From a virus, in IMG/VR virus record IMGVR_UViG_3300017991_000347, positions 1-27,368 of that record: DNA of 27,368 nucleotides; one strand, 5' to 3'. Numbering within the stretch: the first letter of the stretch is position 1; each line of letters starts with the position of its first letter. Under the pieces are notes generated by a model, which had not been told where the DNA came from, searched no databases, and worked only from the letters and a program-made list of their open reading frames with translations. Below are positions 7,786-14,825 of this stretch, piece by piece. Position numbers and translations under genes: made by a program.

Positions 7786-8007
7786 TTACCTAAACAAATT
7801 ATCTTGTTCTTTTCGCATTTGTTTCTGCTGTTCGCGAATTGCTTTCTGTTTTTTCAATCTTTTTGTGATAGACGGCTTGATATAGTAATCAGTTTTTTCT
7901 CTATACTCTTGGACAATCTTTTGCTTTTTGCATTTGCGGTTAAAACGACGAATTAGTTTCTCATCTGACTCGCCGCGTCTCTTGACTACCTTAAGGTTAA
8001 CAGCCAT
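7786..8007 (-). CDS. rpsU: Ribosomal protein bS21 homologue
   Basis: A 73-residue, strongly basic protein matching bacterial bS21 along its length: N-terminal beta strand (VNLKVVKRRGES), helix with FNRKCKKQKIVQEYREK, then YYIKPSITKRLKKQKA, corresponding to the bS21 pattern 'RRFKRSCEKAGV...-R.-.YEKPT..RKRAKA'. In bacteria bS21 sits on the 30S platform near the anti-Shine-Dalgarno end of 16S rRNA and aids initiation. Length is normal for the family. Phage-encoded bS21 is documented in several marine phages and can enter host ribosomes. The gene lies within the head module, so it is probably expressed late. The inferred role is to bias host ribosomes towards phage mRNAs. Confidence 0.88.
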   Translation of the reverse strand: MAVNLKVVKRRGESDEKLIRRFNRKCKKQKIVQEYREKTDYYIKPSITKRLKKQKAIREQQKQMRKEQDNLFR

Positions 8008-8011
8008 TTTG

Positions 8012-8461
8012 TTACTCTCTTTCTTTCATTTCGTTCATATGAGCGTTCCAGTTTCTGCCTACTGCTCCGAAGAGACTAGAGATATCTACGCCTGGATCAC
8101 TTGGGCTTTGTCCGGACATTGGAGAAGCCTGTGCAGATGGAGACGCTTGTGCTGGTGCTGGAGTTGTTCCTTCAAACAAATCAACACCGTTGTAAGCTGA
8201 ACCGCCAATAGCAGCCATAAGCTTTTTCTTATGCTCTTTTAGTTTACCGGACTGTTCTTTGTTGAAAGCATTTGCTTTCATTCTTTCCATAACAGGATCT
8301 ACTTTTGGTTGTGGCGCCTTTGTCTCAACAATAGTTTGCGAAGACATGCCCTTGACAACCTCGGCAATAATGCCGGAAATCAAACCATCTTCAAGAAGTG
8401 ACTCTTTAATACACTCTTGAACAATAGGTTTGATTAGTTTTTTGAATTCTGACTTTTTCAT
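8012..8461 (-). CDS. Small prohead-core-type protein of unknown function
   Basis: A 149-residue protein starting at the ATG at 8461 (MKKSEFKKLIKPIVQE), which overlaps the upstream stop codon as ATGA and has AGAAGG close upstream; a TTG further upstream in frame is less likely. The N-terminal helix resembles that of the upstream gene product (MKISEGRLKEIIKEELL). It contains L/I-x-E sites (IKE, LLE) of the sort cut by gp21-type proteases. The middle is charged and helical, and the C-terminal third is Pro/Ala/Ser/Gln-rich linker. Likely a component of the prohead core or an internal head protein; function otherwise unknown. Confidence 0.6.
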   Translation of the reverse strand: MKKSEFKKLIKPIVQECIKESLLEDGLISGIIAEVVKGMSSQTIVETKAPQPKVDPVMERMKANAFNKEQSGKLKEHKKKLMAAIGGSAYNGVDLFEGTTPAPAQASPSAQASPMSGQSPSDPGVDISSLFGAVGRNWNAHMNEMKERE

Positions 8462-10527
8462 AGAACCTTCTTGCTGATACCGGCAATTTTTTGCCAACGT
8501 TCGAGAAGCGGTTCATTTTGTACCTCTTGTTTAACCAACGGACCTTGTTTACTAAGTTCTTTGTAAACCATATTGACGATTGCATTTTTGAGTTTTCTAA
8601 GCTGTTTGTTGTCAAGACCTGCTAAGAACTCTGGGCGACCCTGATCATTCCCAATAGAGAAAAGTCTGTGTAGATAGCGTGAGAGTGACATGGACCGACG
8701 TGAGCGGCCACCCTTCTTGATTGCAATTCTTGGATCTTTGTTCTTGTATCTTCTTCTTTTCGGTCTAGAGCCAGCTAGTTTAGCGCGACCGGTACCCTTC
8801 TGTACTATTGTTTCTCCTTCTCCAAGTCTCATAAAGTCTCTATCATCAATATCAAAGTAATCTGCGCCGCGCTCGCGAGCACTTTGCATCCAACTTTCAA
8901 TTCTGCCTACCAAGTCTTCGACATCGGATTCATCCATATCCATTCCGTTGTCTTTAGTAAATTTGATAATAGCATTCTCAACATCCATGAGTGGGAATTC
9001 GTATGGCTTTTCAGGCTTCTCATATTTTACGGGTTCGGTGGGAGGCGAATCTGTAGGAGGTGGACCTGCCGCCCGAGATCGATCCCCTGCGCGTGGATCT
9101 GTAGGAGATGGATCTGTAGGAGGTGTCTCTGCGGGTGGTTCAACAACCTCAGTGTTTTCAAATGGCTGTAATTCCTTTGATAAATCTTTTAATAGTTGAG
9201 CACGGGAAGACTTTTGCCCTTTCATTCTGATTAGCTTGACTGCTGCGCCAGCAGTGGCAAGCCCGATACCAAGTGTGGTTGCGAGAGTGCTTGCGGCTGC
9301 AAGCTGCCCTGCTGCAACTGCCGCACCACCACCAGCACCGAGAGTGCCAAGATTTTTGGTTACTGATTGGACTATCTGCGATGTAGCTTTTGCGCCCTTG
9401 TCCAAGTAAAAATCTTTATTTGATGCAGGGAACATTTCTCCAAGAGTTTTAGCACCACTTTTTACTGCTTGGGCGTAAGCACCCTGATCAGCACCAAGCT
9501 GGAAAAATTGTGTAGGATTGTTTGGATCTATCCCCAAAGATTTAACAGCCTTGAAAAACACATTCGGGTCTGTGTTTGGACCAAAAGCGCCCGGATCGCC
9601 CGCTGTAAGCCTGCCAACCATTTGTACGAAGCCTTCGCCATCAGCAGGTCCAAATGTCTTTGTTATTTTTTTCATACCTGTGGTTATTTGTTCTGCATTT
9701 TTAAGTCCTCTAAGCTGTTTCAAGGCTGACAGAGCCTGCGGGGAAGCTGCAAATAAACCTGCCAATACAGCCGCTGCGCCGGTTAATCCAAGGATAGCGG
9801 GGAGTTTATTGCTCGCAAGACCATCAAGTGTCGCTGAGTCTACAGCATCACCCTTTACTCCGCGTTTAGTGAAAGTTTTTTGATTTGCAGCCTGCTCAAG
9901 CTCATCATCTACGGGGGCACCACCTTTACCAACTTCTTCTTCTATCTCCTTGCCTTCAGTGAAATGCTTGTAGACATCAGCCAATTGATAATCAAGCAAG
10001 TATTTGACGTATTCTCTTAAAGCCTCAACAACGCCATTGGCTGCATCGGCAGTCATTTCGCCTTTTTTTACTGCTTCGTCAATCGCATCGTATGAAGCAG
10101 CAATTTCATAAAGTGCATTCAAAAACTCTGGCTTGTCCTTCATGTTAGGAAATTCTTTGTATTTTTCTTCAATATTTTTTCTTAAATCTTTGATAACAGA
10201 ACTGCCTGCTTTTTCAATTGCAGCCTCTAGCTTATCAACGGCTTTAATATGGCGCATTTTTCTGTCACCAAATATCTTACCGCCCTTTTCCAAAGAGCCA
10301 AGCTTGCCAACATAGTATTTAATACTGTCCCAGATGCCTTCTTCTAGAGTGGAAACATCAAAATCTTCACCGCGCTCTAGCTTTGCATATTCTTCAGCAA
10401 TCATAGAGAGATAATCTTTTCTCTCAGAAGCAAGTTTCTTGTGCTCAACCACGATCTTTCTATTGAGCTTCATAACTAATAATTCTTCTTTAATGATTTC
10501 TTTTAATCTTCCTTCTGAAATTTTCAT
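8458..10527 (-). CDS. Large putative internal head protein with hydrophobic segments
   Basis: A 689-residue protein. The N-terminal ~200 residues are charged helix, beginning MKISEGRLKEIIKEELL. Two Ala/Gly-rich hydrophobic segments follow, about 243-262 (KLPAILGLTGAAAVLAGLFA) and 395-432. Then come a Pro-rich acidic linker (about 463-510), an acidic helical domain, a highly basic patch (RPKRRRYKNK, about residue 590) and the C-terminus LLERWQKIAGISKK. An LEE site at 61-63 fits gp21-type cleavage. A GGAG site precedes the ATG. Virion proteins with buried hydrophobic helices next to the protease gene may be packaged and ejected with the DNA, or form core; this is inference. The shared C-terminal motif with the scaffold supports a place in the prohead. 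Confidence 0.6.
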   Translation of the reverse strand: MKISEGRLKEIIKEELLVMKLNRKIVVEHKKLASERKDYLSMIAEEYAKLERGEDFDVSTLEEGIWDSIKYYVGKLGSLEKGGKIFGDRKMRHIKAVDKLEAAIEKAGSSVIKDLRKNIEEKYKEFPNMKDKPEFLNALYEIAASYDAIDEAVKKGEMTADAANGVVEALREYVKYLLDYQLADVYKHFTEGKEIEEEVGKGGAPVDDELEQAANQKTFTKRGVKGDAVDSATLDGLASNKLPAILGLTGAAAVLAGLFAASPQALSALKQLRGLKNAEQITTGMKKITKTFGPADGEGFVQMVGRLTAGDPGAFGPNTDPNVFFKAVKSLGIDPNNPTQFFQLGADQGAYAQAVKSGAKTLGEMFPASNKDFYLDKGAKATSQIVQSVTKNLGTLGAGGGAAVAAGQLAAASTLATTLGIGLATAGAAVKLIRMKGQKSSRAQLLKDLSKELQPFENTEVVEPPAETPPTDPSPTDPRAGDRSRAAGPPPTDSPPTEPVKYEKPEKPYEFPLMDVENAIIKFTKDNGMDMDESDVEDLVGRIESWMQSARERGADYFDIDDRDFMRLGEGETIVQKGTGRAKLAGSRPKRRRYKNKDPRIAIKKGGRSRRSMSLSRYLHRLFSIGNDQGRPEFLAGLDNKQLRKLKNAIVNMVYKELSKQGPLVKQEVQNEPLLERWQKIAGISKKVL

Positions 10528-10530
10528 TTT

Positions 10531-11130
10531 TTAATCTCCAATAATTTCATTCATAAGATTTATAATCTTATTATTTTTTTCAATTTGCTCATTTACGAGT
10601 TTCCCCTCGGACAGAGCCATAAAAGCATTTGGTGTTGATGGCTCTGATACAATGTCAAAACAAATCAACTGAAAGTCATCTTCTACGATGGTCTTACCCA
10701 TTCTCTCGCTTACAGATCCCATACCACGAGATGAGATACCAATCTTGACACCCGAATCCACAAGGGCACGTAGAATCTGACCGGATGGAGTGTCGAGAAC
10801 TTTACACTTACCCATTACGGCTGGCCCGTCCATCCAAACCTCCGTAATCATATGGGACACGTTGGCTAAATTAATAATAGAAGAATCCGGATGATCCAAC
10901 TCGCCAAGAGCACGGCGGTCCTCAACTACCTTTGCGTATCGCTTAACTTCTCTTTCCAATATACGGCGAGGATATACACGTCCGTTTCCGTTCTGAACCT
11001 CTGCTTCTTGTAGCTTGCCTGTTAGCATCATTCCGCCGTCGCGAACAAACTGCTTTTCAGATTCGGTTAGAAGGTCTTGGCAGACACCACCTTCGCATAG
11101 TTCATAAAATTCTCGTAGTAGTTTAGCCAT
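10531..11130 (-). CDS. 21: Prohead core protease, gp21-like
   Basis: A 199-residue serine protease that matures the prohead by cutting scaffold, capsid and internal proteins after Glu. Catalytic His80 lies in GELDHPD and Ser133/134 in KIGISSRGMG, matching His85 and Ser140 of T4 gp21; the QNGNGRVYPRRIL block near residue 46 is also typical. Length is close to T4 gp21 (212 aa). The ATG at 11130 has only a weak GAGAG site, and a G+C-rich hairpin lies 25 nt upstream, so expression may be held lower than that of neighbours. Its candidate substrates (scaffold, capsid protein and two probable core proteins) are encoded downstream in the same direction. Confidence 0.93.
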   Translation of the reverse strand: MAKLLREFYELCEGGVCQDLLTESEKQFVRDGGMMLTGKLQEAEVQNGNGRVYPRRILEREVKRYAKVVEDRRALGELDHPDSSIINLANVSHMITEVWMDGPAVMGKCKVLDTPSGQILRALVDSGVKIGISSRGMGSVSERMGKTIVEDDFQLICFDIVSEPSTPNAFMALSEGKLVNEQIEKNNKIINLMNEIIGD

Positions 11131-11154
11131 TGTTATTCTCTCAAAAAAGATTTA

Positions 11155-11178
11155 ACGTGGGGGCTTTCACCCCCACGT
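11155..11178 (-). terminator. G+C-rich hairpin upstream of the protease gene
   Basis: A perfect 9-bp stem (ACGTGGGGG with CCCCCACGT) and a 6-nt loop; on the minus strand it is followed by TAAATC and then TTTTTT. The T run is displaced by about six bases, so this may be a weak or partial terminator, or an RNA structure that protects the message end or limits translation of the protease. Confidence 0.6.
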
Positions 11179-11182
11179 AAAT

Positions 11183-11233
11183 TCAGCTACCGGAGCAGCA
11201 GCGGCGTACAGGCTGGATTTGCCACTTTTTCAT
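11183..11233 (-). CDS. 16-residue microprotein with consensus ribosome site
   Basis: The frame MKKWQIQPVRRCCSGS begins at an ATG that overlaps the stop of the upstream membrane-protein gene (ATGA). It is preceded by AAAGGAGGTGA, a complete match to the anti-Shine-Dalgarno core, 3 nt before the ATG if counted from the end of GGTGA and about 7 nt from GGAGG. The peptide is basic with a Cys-Cys pair. It ends just before the hairpin at 11155-11178. The ribosome site is the main evidence; no family is recognised and translation is not proven. Confidence 0.5.
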   Translation of the reverse strand: MKKWQIQPVRRCCSGS

Positions 11234-11547
11234 GATTCACCTCCTTTATGGACCAATTTGATCCCGAAATCATTTACCACCATACTCAGCAAGTATGATG
11301 TTCCAGCGCTAATACACCCGCAAATAAAAGCATTTACAAGTGTACGATCAAAATTAAATAGTTCTGTATATGGACTTATGCCCCAGAGAAATACTCCAAC
11401 CCAAAATCCCATACACAAACAGCAGTGAAATAAACGACCAAAGCCACCCCAAGCAGAGCAGGCTGGTCGTATTTTATTGAAGATATGTCCGTGAACAATA
11501 ATGAAGGTCATGCCGTAAGCGGCAAGAATAAAATGTAATAGTTCCAA
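11230..11547 (-). CDS. Small inner-membrane protein with Cys-rich motif
   Basis: A 105-residue protein with hydrophobic helices at about 3-20, 43-57 and 70-90, and the motif FHCCLCMGFWVG at about 40-51. It resembles a small membrane family seen in large phages and bacteria with a CxxCxGFW signature (DUF1360-like, from memory and unverified). The start is TTG at 11547 with AGGAACAGG upstream; the first internal ATG (residue 13) would cut into the first membrane helix and has no ribosome site. Cys residues could bind metal or form disulfides. It is a membrane protein inside a head-assembly operon, and its function is unknown; membrane attachment of prohead assembly is one possibility. Confidence 0.65.
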   Translation of the reverse strand: MELLHFILAAYGMTFIIVHGHIFNKIRPACSAWGGFGRLFHCCLCMGFWVGVFLWGISPYTELFNFDRTLVNAFICGCISAGTSYLLSMVVNDFGIKLVHKGGES

Positions 11548-11548
11548 T

Positions 11549-12055
11549 CTAATACCTGTTCCTTAGTGGGTAATAGTAGTAGCCCGGGCGCATAGAGCCC
11601 TTCTCGGCATACTGTGGCACTTCGCCGTATTCGGTGGAGTCGCGATCGGATGGGCGTGTGTACATATCCTCCAACTCCTTCTCGTATTCGTCGGCAATTC
11701 TTTCGTGTTCTGCTTCATACTCAATAAACTCTGCGATTACAAACGTTGCAGCCTGTAGGGCGTTGATGTCGTCATTCTCAAACAACTTGCCTTCTAGGGA
11801 ACGGAAGACATTTCCACCCTGGATAGAAGATCTATCAACAATGCCCTTATCAGCCAGAAGCTCTAGTAGTCGATCTTGATAATCATACACGTCCTCAGAG
11901 ATAGTGGTCTTAGGCATTGTAGTGACTTTCATTTGCTTTGGCATCACGGCGATATCAATCTTGTTATGGTCCATAATAAGAAGCGAACCGTCAAGAGCCC
12001 TGCGGGCTTTGAGTTCTACTGTAGCCTGTGGTCCACCGACTTTGATCTTAATCAT
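11549..12055 (-). CDS. Unknown head-module protein
   Basis: A 168-residue protein with a beta-rich N-terminal third (MIKIKVGGPQATVELKARRA), an acidic helical middle with EFIEYEAEHERIADEYEKEL (about 110-129) and a Tyr-rich tail (RPGYYYYPLRNRY). It overlaps the preceding gene by 8 nt, indicating coupled translation. No family is recognised. In T4 the small prohead core proteins gp67 and gp68 lie between portal and protease genes, so this gene occupies that position, but no sequence similarity to them is evident. Confidence 0.65.
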   Translation of the reverse strand: MIKIKVGGPQATVELKARRALDGSLLIMDHNKIDIAVMPKQMKVTTMPKTTISEDVYDYQDRLLELLADKGIVDRSSIQGGNVFRSLEGKLFENDDINALQAATFVIAEFIEYEAEHERIADEYEKELEDMYTRPSDRDSTEYGEVPQYAEKGSMRPGYYYYPLRNRY

Positions 12056-12860
12056 TTTGAGTTAGTTCCTGAACAAGTTCTTGTGTTTTGAGAACCTTGT
12101 TTAGATCGTCATCTGTAAACTCGCGCTTACGAAATTCCTCAAGATACTCGGACACTTCGTTTAGTTTTTGCGAAATGAGAGGTTCGACAGTATTTTGACT
12201 CGCGTCACTAATTAAGCTCTTAAGCCTTTCCAATTCTTCGTTCAAGTAAATACGAAGTTCGAACCCGTCATCTGCAAAACTTGTGATGTACCGATTAAGA
12301 AGATCTTTCTGCTCTTTAAGAAGGGTGGTGTACTTCTCGTTAAACTTCTTAATAAAAGAGTTGTAAGTTAGGTTGTCCAAAGACTTCATTTTGTTAGACT
12401 CGGTAAGAGGTTGTTCAGCGCTCATTGAATCTACGATCGCCTGCTCAAAAAGAACTTTACTTTTTACAGGTGTCTTTGTGTTGAAGATAGCATTTACGGA
12501 AGCAAGAGACTTAAAGTTTGGAACAAAGTTAGACCATACATCCTGTCCTAGCTGCTTGTTGATAGCAGCAATTATACGAGACTGTGCGTCAAAAACCTCG
12601 GAGGAATCCAACTTTGAATAAGCAAACTTTGTTTCTTGAAGCATTCTTTCGGCAAGATTGGGTTGAATATTTTTTGTCTCAAGCAAAGTCTTGTAAAGAG
12701 AAAGTTCTTTTGCTAATGTTGAGTCGCCACCAAATCCTTCTTTGATGATCGCAAGAACAGTTTCTTTTCTACTACTATCCTTATCAACGATTGCCTTTGT
12801 TAGTTCTCTTGTAAGCGTTTCATAAATAAAGGCTGTATTTCTTTTTTTATTATGCTTCAT
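12048..12860 (-). CDS. Helical head-module protein of unknown function
   Basis: A 270-residue, almost entirely helical protein rich in Lys, Glu and Leu, starting MKHNKKRNTAFIYETLTREL. No signal peptide or membrane segment is seen. It overlaps the portal gene by 11 nt and the next gene by 8 nt, so all three are translated together. It occupies the position of prohead core proteins (T4 gp67/gp68), and a core or scaffold-associated role is inferred. A related N-terminus is, from memory, common in environmental T4-like phages, but I cannot name the family. Confidence 0.7.
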   Translation of the reverse strand: MKHNKKRNTAFIYETLTRELTKAIVDKDSSRKETVLAIIKEGFGGDSTLAKELSLYKTLLETKNIQPNLAERMLQETKFAYSKLDSSEVFDAQSRIIAAINKQLGQDVWSNFVPNFKSLASVNAIFNTKTPVKSKVLFEQAIVDSMSAEQPLTESNKMKSLDNLTYNSFIKKFNEKYTTLLKEQKDLLNRYITSFADDGFELRIYLNEELERLKSLISDASQNTVEPLISQKLNEVSEYLEEFRKREFTDDDLNKVLKTQELVQELTQND

Positions 12861-14817
12861 TTTTCTCTTCCTCTTTGCTCTCCATTTGTTCTACTAACAT
12901 ACGAACTTTATTGGTGTTCTCAAAAAGTGTGTGCTCATCTTTAGTATAAGTAGGCTTGAGATTCTCTTCTAGACCAACTAGTGCTCTCATATCAGGAACT
13001 CCTACTTTACCGGGATGCACGGTTCTAGAAGTTGTTCCCATCTCTGGTCCGCGAACCATTCGCTTGATTTCGCGCTTCATCGGACCTTGCGAGTGTCTTG
13101 TTGAAGAGCCTTTTCTTTTATCGACAGCAACGGGCTTGTAAGCCGCTCCCTCGTGTTTTGTAGGATTGTCTTCCCGTCTACCTGGGGTTGCCAATAAAAC
13201 GTCATCCCCGCCGCCTTCAGGCGCCTCTCCACCTTCATCGCCACCGAGATCCAGATCACCGCCAAGGTCGCCACCCAAGTCTCCACCAAGGTCGCCGCCT
13301 AAATCACCACCGAGGTCTCCTCCGAGACCACCGCCTTCGGCGCCGCCAAGCTCAGCGCCTTCGTCAACAATCGATTCAAGAGCCTGCTGATATTTACGAT
13401 CATAGAAAGTTTCGCGCTGGTTGCGAAGGAACTCGGAATCGGACATTCCAAGAATGTTGGCTGCAACCCAACGCTTTGAGAATGTGCCTTCTGGAACTGA
13501 TGTGGCGGTCTCGAACTTTGTCTTCATGTATTCAAGCTGCTGTAGCTCGGCAAGACGCGAGGGGTTGTTCAAAGTAATCTTAAATCCTAAAAGGTCTTGA
13601 CCTCTAAAGCCTAGTGTGTAAAGATGCACTATCGCCATCTTCTCCAACTCGGAAACCAACGATCTTTGAAGTCTATGAATAGTTCTTGCGAAACGGATAT
13701 CCTTCTGTGCTAGGGTAGTTTTATCTTCTGTACCGCCTTCAAGGTTGGTTAGATAAGACTGTGGAATCTTAATTGCTGCGAACAACTTATCACGAAGATA
13801 CTTAACATCCTCAATGTCGTCCAAAGACTTGGCGCCAGGGAGCGATGTAATCTCCGACCCAACGCCACCACGCATCGGAATAAAGTAATCTTCTTCAAGT
13901 GATAGCGGGTTGTAGCGAAGATCCACACGACCAGTTGAAGCATTTACAAGAGAGTTACGCTTCATTTCCGACTTGACTTTTTCCATATACTGTGGAATGT
14001 CTTGTGGTGGAATGTTGCCTACGTCAATCTTGAATACTCGGCGTTCTGGCGCACGAACAACGCGATAAGCAATCATCGCATCTTCTAGAAGTGTAAGTTG
14101 TCGCCAAATACGTCGGGCAGGATCCAAAACAGATGTGCCGTATGGCGAGTAACGATCGTTGCCCAAAATGCGGAAGTGCGCAACCTGCCAGTTCTCAAAG
14201 GTCATACCGGCACCATTCCACTGATACTGAACGTAGTTAGGGTTTGTTTGGTCCTGACCTTCAAGACGCTCTACTTCGTTGTTCGGCATACCAATAAGGG
14301 ATGTGATGCCTAACTTCTCGTCAATGTCCATATAAAGGAAAAAGTCACCGTACTTACACATAGAGCGTGCCCAACCAAAGCAGTTGAACTCAATGTTTAG
14401 AACATCGTAGAATAGAGACTCAAGGATAGTTTTGATTTCGTGGTTAAGACAATCAATGTTTAGAAGACGATCATACTCGTTTGATGTCGTCATCTCGTCA
14501 GCGTAGATATCAAGAGCAGTAGCAATCTCAGGCATGTATTCCATTTGCTCAAAGTCAATGTAACGCTCTGCTCTGTTTTGGTTACGGAATGCTGCTGATG
14601 TAAAAAGGTTGTAGTTCTGAGACATGTTAGAATCGTGTCTCTTAAACTCCTGACCAGACATAGAACGGAAACGATAACGATATTTATCTAGATCTGCTCT
14701 TCTTTCTTGTCTACCAACTTGTGTGCGGTAGTTAACGACCGGGCCAGATAGAAGTCTGGTTAGTCTTTTGAATAACGGCGATGCCGGATTTCTTGGGTTG
14801 TTCTCTTTCTTAGCCAT
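12850..14817 (-). CDS. 20: Portal protein, gp20-like
   Basis: A 655-residue protein forming the dodecameric portal vertex through which DNA is packaged. Typical gp20 features: YIDFEQMEYMPEIATALDIY (about 86-105), ARSMCKYGDFFLYMDI (about 149-164), RAPERRVFKIDVGNIPP (about 255-271), YFIPMRGGVGSEITSLPGA (about 312-330) and IPQSYL near residue 354. T4 gp20 has 524 residues; the excess is a C-terminal extension with GGDL tandem repeats (about 498-521) and a basic, Ser/Thr-rich tail. It sits directly after the terminase gene, the standard T4-type order. A GGATAG site precedes the ATG. Confidence 0.95.
   Translation of the reverse strand: MAKKENNPRNPASPLFKRLTRLLSGPVVNYRTQVGRQERRADLDKYRYRFRSMSGQEFKRHDSNMSQNYNLFTSAAFRNQNRAERYIDFEQMEYMPEIATALDIYADEMTTSNEYDRLLNIDCLNHEIKTILESLFYDVLNIEFNCFGWARSMCKYGDFFLYMDIDEKLGITSLIGMPNNEVERLEGQDQTNPNYVQYQWNGAGMTFENWQVAHFRILGNDRYSPYGTSVLDPARRIWRQLTLLEDAMIAYRVVRAPERRVFKIDVGNIPPQDIPQYMEKVKSEMKRNSLVNASTGRVDLRYNPLSLEEDYFIPMRGGVGSEITSLPGAKSLDDIEDVKYLRDKLFAAIKIPQSYLTNLEGGTEDKTTLAQKDIRFARTIHRLQRSLVSELEKMAIVHLYTLGFRGQDLLGFKITLNNPSRLAELQQLEYMKTKFETATSVPEGTFSKRWVAANILGMSDSEFLRNQRETFYDRKYQQALESIVDEGAELGGAEGGGLGGDLGGDLGGDLGGDLGGDLGGDLDLGGDEGGEAPEGGGDDVLLATPGRREDNPTKHEGAAYKPVAVDKRKGSSTRHSQGPMKREIKRMVRGPEMGTTSRTVHPGKVGVPDMRALVGLEENLKPTYTKDEHTLFENTNKVRMLVEQMESKEEEKNEA
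13253..13324 (-). repeat. Six 12-nt tandem repeats coding GGDL in the portal tail
   Basis: Six consecutive Gly-Gly-Asp-Leu units. The DNA units differ at synonymous positions (GAC CTC, GAT TTA, GAC CTT, GAC TTG, GAT CTG), so the repeat is kept at protein level and is not a fresh slippage product. Confidence 0.85.
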
Positions 14818-14825
14818 TTTCTATC

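Noticed and set aside
13166-13390. Plus-strand frame coding a Ser/Pro/Arg repeat
   Set aside because: It is the antisense reading of the portal GGDL repeat and has no independent support.
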